This document shows, in pieces, positions 22,744 to 29,774 of a DNA stretch of 29,832 nucleotides; the first letter of the stretch is position 1, and each line of letters begins with the position of its first letter. Source of the stretch: a virus; IMG/VR virus record IMGVR_UViG_3300032282_004457, positions 1 to 29,832 of that record; one strand, 5' to 3'. A program made the translations under genes and the position numbers. The notes beneath the pieces are model-generated. The model worked only from the letters and a program-made list of their open reading frames with translations, was not told the DNA's origin and did not search any database.

Positions 22744-23430
22744 ATGGATTATGAATACTACTACAACAGGTTACCAGGACAAAAACCATGGAGAAATAAT
22801 CTGATCTATACAAGTCTGATCAGTTCGGACAGGAAGACATTTGTCCAATGGTACTATAACGATGAGAGATACCATATAGGGGAGAACCAAGTAGTCGATC
22901 CATCATTGATGGGAGAAAAGTGGGACAGAGAAGTAAAATATCTCACATTGATGTCTTCCTCATACCCTGAGCTAGTCCCTCAGATACTAGAGATAGACCA
23001 ATCTGATCGAAAGATATACTTAAGAATAGACGGTAATGATTTCTGGCAGAAAAGCTATGATATCGATGGATCTTTCTATGATGTAGTTCCTGACTGGGAT
23101 GAACAGATACTCGATATCGTCAGGGCGCATAGATCGTTAGGCTTGTACAAATATAGCATGCATCCCAGTAGTTACTTCGTGCTAGATGGAAAATTAAAAA
23201 GCATCAATTACTTTTTCACTTACCATGAGAGTGAATCAAATATAAGCATACACGATGTAGAGAGCCATATATACAGCACCAGACAAGAAGAAATGAAGAA
23301 ACACATCGCTAGACTTAACATAGACTGGTACTCTCCGCAATCATTCGAGTTGTTGAATGAGTTGTGCTGGGAGAGTTTCAGAACCAACTACCTTGAAGAT
23401 TTTATAGAAAAAGTAAAATGTATAAAGTAG
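22744..23430 (+). CDS. Degenerate kinase-like phage protein
   Basis: A 228-residue paralogue of the protein at 13871. Shared parts are ILEIDQSDRKIYLRIDG (about 80-96), DVVPDWDEQILDIV (about 115-128) and YKYSMHPSSYFVLDGKLKSI (about 140-159), then NYFF where kinases have DFG. Both the catalytic HxD Asp and the DFG Asp are missing here, so phosphotransfer is unlikely. The ATG at 22744, rather than 22654, follows the promoter-like element. Its end overlaps the GNAT-like gene by 13 bases. The same gene pairing (kinase-like beside oxygenase and SGNH genes) is seen at both loci. Confidence 0.45.
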   Translation: MDYEYYYNRLPGQKPWRNNLIYTSLISSDRKTFVQWYYNDERYHIGENQVVDPSLMGEKWDREVKYLTLMSSSYPELVPQILEIDQSDRKIYLRIDGNDFWQKSYDIDGSFYDVVPDWDEQILDIVRAHRSLGLYKYSMHPSSYFVLDGKLKSINYFFTYHESESNISIHDVESHIYSTRQEEMKKHIARLNIDWYSPQSFELLNELCWESFRTNYLEDFIEKVKCIK

Positions 23431-23981
23431 TTCCGTGGTCTAAGACACTAGACTTGACTGATTTTTACGCTACAGCCGCTAGGAAAGGTTTCGTAAATAA
23501 TTCTAGTCAAAAGATGCTAGTAGATTGTTTCGATAACGAACGCGAAAAACAGATCTGGATTCTATACTACAACGATGAAGCGATAGGTAGTGTAGGGGCG
23601 CATAGTTTCGATGAGATGGGAGAGAGTAGCTATCGCATCGCAGTCAGAACCTGCGTATTCACAGATAAGCTCTCTGGTACATATGGTCATGCGTTGAGGA
23701 CTAAAAGCGTAATAACAGAGAATCAGAATCCTACGGCTCAATTTTTGATTCCCACCTGTATAGAATGGGCCCCGCGTGGCAGTAAACTATACATAACGTC
23801 TAATGAGAATAGTTCAGGTACCCAGAGATTAGTGCATCGTGTATTCGGTCCATTGATGGAAAAGACAGGTCAGATGCAGAGAGTATGTGAGCTATACTAC
23901 AGGGGAACTAATCAAACTGTCTGGGAATTATTTCCAGATAAATTTATGTCTGTACTAAACAGATATCCTAGGTGGAAGTGA
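23418..23981 (+). CDS. GNAT acetyltransferase-like protein
   Basis: A 187-residue protein. KQIWILYYNDEAIGSVGAHSFDE (about 39-60) resembles the beta2-beta3-beta4 part of a GNAT N-acetyltransferase, and YRIAVRTCVFTD continues that sheet. The region LYITSNENSSGTQRLVHRVF has the place of the acetyl-CoA loop, but no clear Q/RxxGxG/A motif is seen. It resembles a small group of phage proteins of this shape. Placed between kinase-like and SGNH-like genes, with overlaps to both. Substrate unknown. Confidence 0.45.
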   Translation: MYKVVPWSKTLDLTDFYATAARKGFVNNSSQKMLVDCFDNEREKQIWILYYNDEAIGSVGAHSFDEMGESSYRIAVRTCVFTDKLSGTYGHALRTKSVITENQNPTAQFLIPTCIEWAPRGSKLYITSNENSSGTQRLVHRVFGPLMEKTGQMQRVCELYYRGTNQTVWELFPDKFMSVLNRYPRWK

Positions 23982-24646
23982 TGGCGGATCCCGATTGCTT
24001 ATATGTCAATGGTTGTAGTTTCACATATGGAACTGAGTTACCGGAGGACAAGAGATTAGATCAATGCTATCCTGCCATCATAGCAAAAGAGTTGAATCTA
24101 CCACTGATATTGAAGGCTGATCCGGGTTCATCTAATCAGCGTATATTACGTACTATGGTAGAAGATATCGATGATCTCATCGATCAAGGGAAACATCCTT
24201 TCGTTCTGATTGGTTGGTCTGAGCCAATGCGGTATGAACTATGTAGCCTAAAGAATAATGATTGGGTGAATTTTACTTGCCACGATGATCGAGATTCTGA
24301 ACTGAGCGAGATCATAACATCTAGATATAATAGTGACAGCGGTCAGACCGAACTATTTCTAAAACAATTGTTGCTATCCCAGTCTTTCATCAAAGAGAGG
24401 CAGTTGCGTAGTCTACAATTCAATATGTTTCAGACTCCCCACTGGGCGTTACCACACGACAGATTCATAAAACTGAGTGATAGGTTAGATAATACTATGT
24501 TTTTATCTACATGGTTCTGGATGAGGTCATACATGGCTACATTCACGAATGTAAGATATTATCCAGGTGGACACCCCGACCACGTTGGTCATGAAGTCAT
24601 AGCTAAATTTTTGTTAGAGCAGATGAAGCACAGGAATCTATATTAA
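23981..24646 (+). CDS. SGNH-hydrolase-like protein
   Basis: A 221-residue protein. NGCSFTYGTE (S13) is the block I serine. DPGSSNQR carries a Gly-x-Ser-Asn block (G and N as oxyanion-hole candidates), LIGWSEPMRYE a third block, and PGGHPDHVGHEVIA the C-terminal Asp-x-x-His pattern (D in HPDHVGH with a following His). This block set is closer to canonical SGNH hydrolases than in the gene at 18082. The ATG at 23981 uses a TGATG overlap with the GNAT-like gene. The 3' end overlaps the converging oxygenase gene by 9 bases. Confidence 0.65.
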   Translation: MADPDCLYVNGCSFTYGTELPEDKRLDQCYPAIIAKELNLPLILKADPGSSNQRILRTMVEDIDDLIDQGKHPFVLIGWSEPMRYELCSLKNNDWVNFTCHDDRDSELSEIITSRYNSDSGQTELFLKQLLLSQSFIKERQLRSLQFNMFQTPHWALPHDRFIKLSDRLDNTMFLSTWFWMRSYMATFTNVRYYPGGHPDHVGHEVIAKFLLEQMKHRNLY

Positions 24647-25300
24647 TATTTCGTGCTCGAAATATTCGCCAGATACATTTTGTTCTATGCAGGCCTTGTG
24701 TATCAGAGATTTCCATTCATCTGTGCTGTCGTGGCGGTGTATGATCAGATGATATCTATCTTCGTTGCTGTTGTTTATTATGCTGTGTGGATAATGGATA
24801 TTCATAGCATAGCACGATCCGGGTTCCATAAAAAGTGTCTCCCCGTCACCCCATTGCCATATACACCCTTCTGGATTGTTGAGTGCTATATTGATGTTCT
24901 CTAATATAGGCACACTGGAATCAGTGTGCGGTGATATGTAGCCATTAGCTTCTAATAACATCAATCTGACCCTAGCAAATCTCTGGCTAGGAAATGTGTT
25001 GCGTATGAAATCCATGATGATAGGACATTCTTCACTAGCCTTCGTCCAATTACTATCTTCGGCAGCTGCTACTGCGCTCTCGTATCCATATGCTTTCCAG
25101 TAGTCTGTATGTGATTCGCTGACCCCATGTAACACTAGAGATTTCCAACCCCTATGCTCATAGTCACCTATGCGATGTGTGACGAATCTATTTTTCAGTC
25201 TTTTAGCTTCTTCATACATTCCAACATGATCCATAGGTAGATCCAATCTGAGTTGCTTCGCAGTTGATCGAAAATACTCTTTGGTCTTTTTCTGTTGCAT
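24638..25300 (-). CDS. Fe(II)/2OG oxygenase, Asp/Asn hydroxylase-like
   Basis: A 220-residue protein. H125-T-D127 (SPHTDSS) and H172 (HYPHSIINN) are iron ligands, and R182 (EDRYHLIIH) the 2-oxoglutarate anchor. The PHTD...NIAL...H..N....R..L pattern is that of the aspartyl/asparaginyl beta-hydroxylase superfamily. FMEPGSCYAMNIHYPHSIIN is very typical. It stands alone with its own promoter-like element, 5 bases from the ATG, and is not close to the short array. Candidate protein or free amino-acid hydroxylase. Confidence 0.85.
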   Translation of the reverse strand: MQQKKTKEYFRSTAKQLRLDLPMDHVGMYEEAKRLKNRFVTHRIGDYEHRGWKSLVLHGVSESHTDYWKAYGYESAVAAAEDSNWTKASEECPIIMDFIRNTFPSQRFARVRLMLLEANGYISPHTDSSVPILENINIALNNPEGCIWQWGDGETLFMEPGSCYAMNIHYPHSIINNSNEDRYHLIIHRHDSTDEWKSLIHKACIEQNVSGEYFEHEILI

Positions 25301-25305
25301 GCCAT

Positions 25306-25313
25306 TATTTATG
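25306..25313 (-). promoter_or_regulatory. Late-promoter-like CATAAATA (minus)
   Basis: CATAAATA on the minus strand ends 5 bases before the ATG at 25300. It overlaps the plus-strand element at 25312 by two bases, within a 30-base near-palindrome (25297-25326) whose ends are the two start codons. Confidence 0.6.
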
Positions 25314-25319
25314 TAAATA
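25312..25319 (+). promoter_or_regulatory. Late-promoter-like TGTAAATA (plus)
   Basis: TGTAAATA ends 5 bases before the ATG at 25325. Same palindromic arrangement as at 13187-13203. No Shine-Dalgarno sequence precedes this start. Confidence 0.6.
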
Positions 25320-25324
25320 ATAGC

Positions 25325-26737
25325 ATGATATCAAAATTCAATGTCCAGAAACAGAAAAGTATAGTATATTGTATCGTCAACACGTTAGCAAACATGACTA
25401 GCGGATGGGCAAAAGAGATAGCAATAAATATCACGGATTTCACTATCCATCGCATCAGTATAAAATCACATGATATATTCATAGGTGATAATGAAGAAGA
25501 ATTGTTAAGAGCCGCATCTGATGAGAATTACACCCATGCTGTAGTGATGGCCATGGGAACATCATTCAAATTAAGTGACAGGATATTCGCAGCAGTAGAG
25601 AAGAAATGCTCTGAAGATTTTTATATTGCAGGACACATAATAGATAGAGATCAGAACTACTATGAACTGCATCATCAATTTTACATAGTGCGTCTATCAG
25701 AATACAAAGAATTAAAATATCCATCTATAGGATCAGCCGAAAATGTCAGCCATATCCAAATAGAACCCAACAGGAGCATAGAAGGAGTATATGGTGATCA
25801 TGATCTACCTATACATGTATCTGCTGGAACAAAAGAAAAATCATATAATAGTAAAATGCATGGTTGGAATATCCTTTCCAATGCATTGCTGAACAATAAA
25901 AAAATAGTCGATCTAGGTGAAGATATACGCAACGATAAGAAATACTTCTACTATGAATACGATCATGTATTTTTGAGGGAGATGCGTGAGATATATTATC
26001 AACAATTCTTCTGCAACACAGTATTCTTCCCATGGAACACAGATAGCAAGTTAGCGTTGGATAAGACTATGGGACCAGTAGAACAGTATATCACAGTGGG
26101 CACTGGATTGAATTGGGTCAGGAATCTTAATATCACTGGTTATAAGGATGATGCTACCATCATCTTCACGGATATCAATCAGAACTGTCTACAATTCATG
26201 CGAGAACTAGTTACTGAATGGGACGGAAACGATTATATCGATTTCTACAAGAATAGGATGAAGGCTGATCCCAACAACAATCCATATGATGTACAGAAAT
26301 ATGCTGATAAATGGACAGATCAGTATAACGAATTCATCGATTCGTTTGAAGATTGGGCTAGTGCCTGGAATAAAATAAAAAAGTGCAGATTTCAATTCAT
26401 ACATATAGATTATACGGCGACATATAATCTAGATTGGATAGATCCTAGCAAGAAAACAATAATGAATCTAAGCGATCTATATAATCATGTCCCGTATGTA
26501 GCGACACAGAGTCTGAAATATAGGATAGCATGCGAAAATCATCTATTGATTCGATTGAAGGAATTGATACCTGACGCTATCTTGATATTGACAGCTAGGG
26601 CCACTGACGGGTTCGAGAAACAAGGCAGGACTATACGTTTAGGTAGAGTCAGTGAGTTCCAAGTTAATGATATCAATCTGTTGAAAAGACCAATCTGGCA
26701 TGAGACTGACTGGCAGAGTCCTAGACCATTGATATGA
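25325..26737 (+). CDS. Large unknown protein (470 aa), probably two domains
   Basis: I do not recognise this protein with confidence. The first 140 residues (DIFIGDNEEELLRAASDENY, THAVVMAMGTSFKLSDRIFA, FYIAGHIIDRDQNYYELHHQ) look like a GT-A-type nucleotide-sugar-binding domain without a clear DxD. The middle has VEQYITVGTGLNWVRNL and ATIIFTDINQNCLQFM (about 245-285), as in a Rossmann methyltransferase (glycine-rich turn, then acidic end of strand 2). The C-terminal part is charged. The ATG at 25325, not 25295, follows the promoter-like element. It could act in cell-surface or tail decoration. Stop is 1 base from the converging gene's stop. Confidence 0.4.
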   Translation: MISKFNVQKQKSIVYCIVNTLANMTSGWAKEIAINITDFTIHRISIKSHDIFIGDNEEELLRAASDENYTHAVVMAMGTSFKLSDRIFAAVEKKCSEDFYIAGHIIDRDQNYYELHHQFYIVRLSEYKELKYPSIGSAENVSHIQIEPNRSIEGVYGDHDLPIHVSAGTKEKSYNSKMHGWNILSNALLNNKKIVDLGEDIRNDKKYFYYEYDHVFLREMREIYYQQFFCNTVFFPWNTDSKLALDKTMGPVEQYITVGTGLNWVRNLNITGYKDDATIIFTDINQNCLQFMRELVTEWDGNDYIDFYKNRMKADPNNNPYDVQKYADKWTDQYNEFIDSFEDWASAWNKIKKCRFQFIHIDYTATYNLDWIDPSKKTIMNLSDLYNHVPYVATQSLKYRIACENHLLIRLKELIPDAILILTARATDGFEKQGRTIRLGRVSEFQVNDINLLKRPIWHETDWQSPRPLI

Positions 26738-26738
26738 A

Positions 26739-27305
26739 TTACACTCGACTATGCCAGTTATCAGTGGCTAGCATATTGTGTTTGTTGTTTAATCTAGCTT
26801 TCAGGTCTTTCTTCCACTCTTCCATAGGCATGAAAGTAGGGTCCGACTGTATCGCACTCAATGTGTAGCCATGTATCTCATCGTCTGTCATAGTCAAATC
26901 TAGGGGTCTTCCATGAGGTTGCGTCACGTGCCATGGAGTATCCATATATATCTCTACTAGATTGCCGTCTGGATCAAAGAAATAGACCGACCAAGCATTA
27001 CCATGATCCCAAGGCCTATAACCATTCACATTATAATCTAATGCCCTCTTCGCACACAGCCTGAGTTCAGATAATGAATCGACCTTGAAGCTGAGTTGCT
27101 GTGCGTATGTAGTCTTATCTGATTCGGCTAGTACCAATTGATGGTGCGATAACTCATCACCGCTAAGAAATACTATAGGTATGTTACCCAATCTCTCTAA
27201 CAATCCACGATCAGTGACTACTAGACCGATAACATTGGTATAGAATTCTTCTAACTCTCGTATCTGAGTGGTGAATAGACCCACATGTGTTAATTGAGGT
27301 ATCAT
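26739..27305 (-). CDS. VOC-fold protein, extradiol-dioxygenase/glyoxalase-like
   Basis: A 188-residue VOC-family protein. H7 (LTHVGLFT), H55 (HHQLVL) and E118 (NLVEIYMDTPWHV) are the three metal-ligand positions of extradiol dioxygenases and glyoxalase I. FFDPDGN before the Glu is the classic family motif. WDHGNAWSVYFFDPDG carries a further His (H101) often present in ring-cleaving enzymes. A 60-residue tail follows the domain, longer than usual. Separated from the second VOC gene by 3 bases. Substrate unknown. Confidence 0.8.
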   Translation of the reverse strand: MIPQLTHVGLFTTQIRELEEFYTNVIGLVVTDRGLLERLGNIPIVFLSGDELSHHQLVLAESDKTTYAQQLSFKVDSLSELRLCAKRALDYNVNGYRPWDHGNAWSVYFFDPDGNLVEIYMDTPWHVTQPHGRPLDLTMTDDEIHGYTLSAIQSDPTFMPMEEWKKDLKARLNNKHNMLATDNWHSRV

Positions 27306-27308
27306 AGG

Positions 27309-27704
27309 CTACTTGGTAGCACCGCCCCAACCATTCTGCGTGATATCAAACATAGTACCATCTGGTGTATGATATTTGACTTCATAGAATGTTGTGTCAT
27401 CTGCTACTTCTCCCATGAACCATGTCGCGCCAGATCCTTCTACTCGTTGTTTAGCAGCATGGATATCATCTACCCAGAATCCTAAGTGGTGCAGACCTTC
27501 ATAGTCTTTGCCTTTAGGGCCAGCCATCTCATCGTTTTTGTATCTAAGAAGGGCCATGTTGATCACACCGTCACTTAGATATACACCATCTGCTAATGTG
27601 CTATGTGTCTCTCCCACTTTCTTCATGTCGAAGGCTTGCATGTAGAATTCCGCAGTGGCCCACGGATCTTTGCAACTGATAGCTATGTGTCTAAGTTTGG
27701 CCAT
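27309..27704 (-). CDS. VOC-fold glyoxalase-like protein
   Basis: A 131-residue VOC protein resembling bacterial housekeeping members. H6 (LRHIAIS), H72/H73 (GLHHLGFWVDD) and D120 (GTMFDITQNGW) fall at metal-ligand positions, with Asp in place of the usual Glu. YHTPDGT is a variant of the DPDGN motif. Contains one VOC domain (two beta-alpha-beta repeats), so a dimer would form the sites. It overlaps the end of iscU by 14 bases, and so is probably translated with it. Confidence 0.82.
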   Translation of the reverse strand: MAKLRHIAISCKDPWATAEFYMQAFDMKKVGETHSTLADGVYLSDGVINMALLRYKNDEMAGPKGKDYEGLHHLGFWVDDIHAAKQRVEGSGATWFMGEVADDTTFYEVKYHTPDGTMFDITQNGWGGATK

Positions 27705-28074
27705 GTTTGTCCTGATAGTCTTTTATTGCTGCTTTAATCGCATCCTCAGCGAGAATGGAGCAATGGATTTTAACAGGAGGTAATGCAAGTTCTTCTGCGA
27801 TCTGAGTGTTTTTAATCGTTCCCGCCTGGTCGAGCGTTTTGCCCTTGATCCATTCGGTGACCAGACTGCTGCTTGCAATCGCTGAACCGCAACCGTATGT
27901 CTTAAATTTTGCATCTTCGATTACTCCGTTATTGACTTTGATCTGCAACTTCATCACATCACCACATGCCGGGGCACCGACCATTCCAGTTCCTACATCG
28001 GCATCGTTCTTGTCGAACGAACCCACGTTGCGAGGGTTCTCATAATGATCTAACACTTTTGCTGAATATGCCAT
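27691..28074 (-). CDS. iscU: Fe-S cluster scaffold protein IscU
   Basis: A 127-residue full-length IscU, very like E. coli IscU from its first residues (MAYS.KV.DHYENPRNVGSFD) to the end. The cluster ligands C37 (APACGD), D39, C62 (YGCGSA), H104 and C105 (IHCSIL) are all present, and LPPVK (98-102), the HscA chaperone-binding motif, is kept. Such a protein receives sulfur from IscS and passes on 2Fe-2S or 4Fe-4S clusters in the cytoplasm; neither IscS nor HscA/B is visible here, so it would borrow host partners. Codons are unlike the neighbours' (few ATA and AGA, many GCG, ACG, ATC), suggesting recent transfer from a host. A strong AGGAG and a TAAATA element precede it. Confidence 0.97.
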   Translation of the reverse strand: MAYSAKVLDHYENPRNVGSFDKNDADVGTGMVGAPACGDVMKLQIKVNNGVIEDAKFKTYGCGSAIASSSLVTEWIKGKTLDQAGTIKNTQIAEELALPPVKIHCSILAEDAIKAAIKDYQDKHGQT

Positions 28075-28092
28075 TGAATTACTCCTATAGCG

Positions 28093-28100
28093 TATTTATT
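28093..28100 (-). promoter_or_regulatory. Late-promoter-like AATAAATA with RBS, before iscU
   Basis: AATAAATA on the minus strand overlaps the stop of the FkbM gene and ends 18 bases before the iscU ATG. AGGAGT (28081-28086, minus) is a strong ribosome-binding site. The acquired gene therefore seems wired to the phage's own promoter type. Confidence 0.65.
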
Positions 28101-28947
28101 AAAATAATAGATTCAATTTCTTATAGCGCAGGAAACAATCCCTATATCCTTCGTGTTCTACAACCTCGATGAAATTGTCTGGCTGTGGTCTCTCGGCAGG
28201 GATACAGAGAATGTTAGATACAGTAGCGTTGCCGAATGGATTTTCTTCTGGGTTCTTGAAGGTGTTTCCAATTGGGGCAGTCCTGCATGCTACCCAGTAT
28301 TGCTTATATCGCTTCTTTGCCATGAAAGAATAACACTCAGTCCATACATCCCATTCCATGGCTTCATACATGATGACAGGACGTGTCTTGCTGATGGTCT
28401 TAGTAGCACCTTCTAATACTTCTAATTCGTGCCCTTCTACATCTATCTTCATCACGTTACAGCGGCTGATATTCATCTTGTCTATGACTACGGACTCTAC
28501 TTCACGACCTTCATCTGATATATGTATGTCACCGTAGTTAGAATCCATAGATTCATCGAAATCCTTCATGAAGAACTTAGACTCTTTGTTAGATACTGCA
28601 CGGTTGATCAGTTGTATCTTTGGAAACAATTTACAATTGTATGCAGCTACGCTGAAGTGTTTGAAGTTTGGTTCGAATCCAAGCACTTGGCAGTCTGTAG
28701 CTAGGTGCATACCTACCGAGTGATATCCGATATTAGTACCTATATCTAAAAATACCTGATTCTTCTCATCCATGAACTTAGATAACACTTTGACTTCGGC
28801 GTGACAGTATTCACCGTACAACCTGATCGCTTTACTGATAACATTGTCATTCTTGTATATCAGGAAATCCCCTACATTAGAGCTAGTGATCTCTAGGTTG
28901 GGGTGCATCTTGTCTAATTCTTCTTGTATAGTTTTTTCGATATCCAT
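28099..28947 (-). CDS. FkbM-family methyltransferase
   Basis: A 282-residue class I SAM-dependent methyltransferase of the FkbM type. VFLDIGTNIGYHSVGM (about 66-80) is the SAM-binding motif I, VLGFEPNFKHF motif II, and NVMKIDVEGHELEVLEGA is the IDVEGxE block typical of FkbM. These enzymes methylate hydroxyls on sugars or polyketides, and in phages could decorate glycans. The ATG directly follows the TAA of the upstream gene (TAAATG), with no clear ribosome-binding site, so translation may be coupled. C-terminal 80 residues are less typical. Confidence 0.85.
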   Translation of the reverse strand: MDIEKTIQEELDKMHPNLEITSSNVGDFLIYKNDNVISKAIRLYGEYCHAEVKVLSKFMDEKNQVFLDIGTNIGYHSVGMHLATDCQVLGFEPNFKHFSVAAYNCKLFPKIQLINRAVSNKESKFFMKDFDESMDSNYGDIHISDEGREVESVVIDKMNISRCNVMKIDVEGHELEVLEGATKTISKTRPVIMYEAMEWDVWTECYSFMAKKRYKQYWVACRTAPIGNTFKNPEENPFGNATVSNILCIPAERPQPDNFIEVVEHEGYRDCFLRYKKLNLLF

Positions 28948-29262
28948 TTATTTTTGATAGCACGTGCGTTCACGTGTAACAGTCCCATTAGGTTGAAGTA
29001 CTTCATGCCATTCTGTGCAAGTCTGCTGTTGCTGCACTGTAGGCTGTGGCTGTTGAATAACTACCGGTGGTTGCTGCACGACTACCGGAGGTTGATTCTT
29101 CATGACCTCGTATACTACGACACCACCTATGATAGAAGGGATCACCCAACCATAATGAGGATGCCAGTGTCTATGTCCATAGTATGGATGGTATCCATGA
29201 TGCTGCGCTAAAGCAGAACCCGAGACCATCAACATACCTATAATGATTAATTTCTTAAACAT
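28948..29262 (-). CDS. Small exported His-rich protein
   Basis: A 104-residue protein with a clear signal peptide (MFKKLIIIGMLMVSGSALAQ), cleaved probably after SALA (19/20) or one residue on. The mature N-terminus (residues 21-37) has seven His among aromatic residues (HHGYHPYYGHRHWHPHYGW), a possible metal-binding stretch. WVIPSIIGGVVVYEVM (about 39-54) is a hydrophobic, Gly-containing segment. A Pro/Gln/Val repeat (QPPVVVQQPPVVIQQ) and two Cys (C82, C101) that may form a disulfide complete it. The place of action would be the periplasm or envelope. AGGAGA precedes the ATG. Function unknown. Confidence 0.7.
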   Translation of the reverse strand: MFKKLIIIGMLMVSGSALAQHHGYHPYYGHRHWHPHYGWVIPSIIGGVVVYEVMKNQPPVVVQQPPVVIQQPQPTVQQQQTCTEWHEVLQPNGTVTRERTCYQK

Positions 29263-29276
29263 GTCTTTCTCCTAGT

Positions 29277-29284
29277 TATTTATT
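29277..29284 (-). promoter_or_regulatory. Late-promoter-like AATAAATA with RBS
   Basis: AATAAATA on the minus strand lies over the stop of the upstream gene and ends 14 bases before the ATG at 29262, with AGGAGA (29268-29273) between. Heads the His-rich and FkbM genes. Confidence 0.6.
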
Positions 29285-29774
29285 GATCAGAATCAGTGTC
29301 GCAAACAATCCATCCTATGCTCTTTAGATCCTGCCGAATCTGATCTGTCACTTCACCTTCTCTTACATAATCACCACCAACACCATTCAACTCTTCCCTC
29401 GTAGTGCCGCTACAATACCAATCTATGTAATCGCCCTCTTCACGGATATCAGCTATGATCCCACCAGCGTATCTCCAGCTACAGCCCCATGTATCCCCTT
29501 TCAACAAGGGCCATACATCGTTTTTGACGAATTCATTATTACATAACGCAGCATATAGATTTTGAGCATACACATCATTCTTACATTTTTTCCATATGTA
29601 GTCATTAGTGCGTAGGTCATACTCTAGGTTGTTGGTCTTCCAGTCTGGAGCAGATTCGGTATTAGCCCTCTGATCCTCTATCATTTTCGCCAAAGATTCA
29701 GGATAGTGTTTCGCTTGGAAAGAACCCCTTTCAGGACTGGATCTCATTTGAATAGTATCATCGCCATCAGACAT
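29280..29774 (-). CDS. Unknown protein (164 aa)
   Basis: A hydrophilic, acidic protein with a first half low in structure (MSDGDDTIQMRSSPERGSFQ) and a well-ordered second half: NEFVKNDVWPLLKGDTWGCS, then WRYAGGIIADIREEGDYIDW, then YCSG. The second half has a beta-rich, Trp/Gly-rich look. I do not know a named family. The reading frame stays open to the window's right edge, so the start at 29774 is not certain, though ATGTCTGATGGC looks natural. Confidence 0.6.
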   Translation of the reverse strand: MSDGDDTIQMRSSPERGSFQAKHYPESLAKMIEDQRANTESAPDWKTNNLEYDLRTNDYIWKKCKNDVYAQNLYAALCNNEFVKNDVWPLLKGDTWGCSWRYAGGIIADIREEGDYIDWYCSGTTREELNGVGGDYVREGEVTDQIRQDLKSIGWIVCDTDSDQ

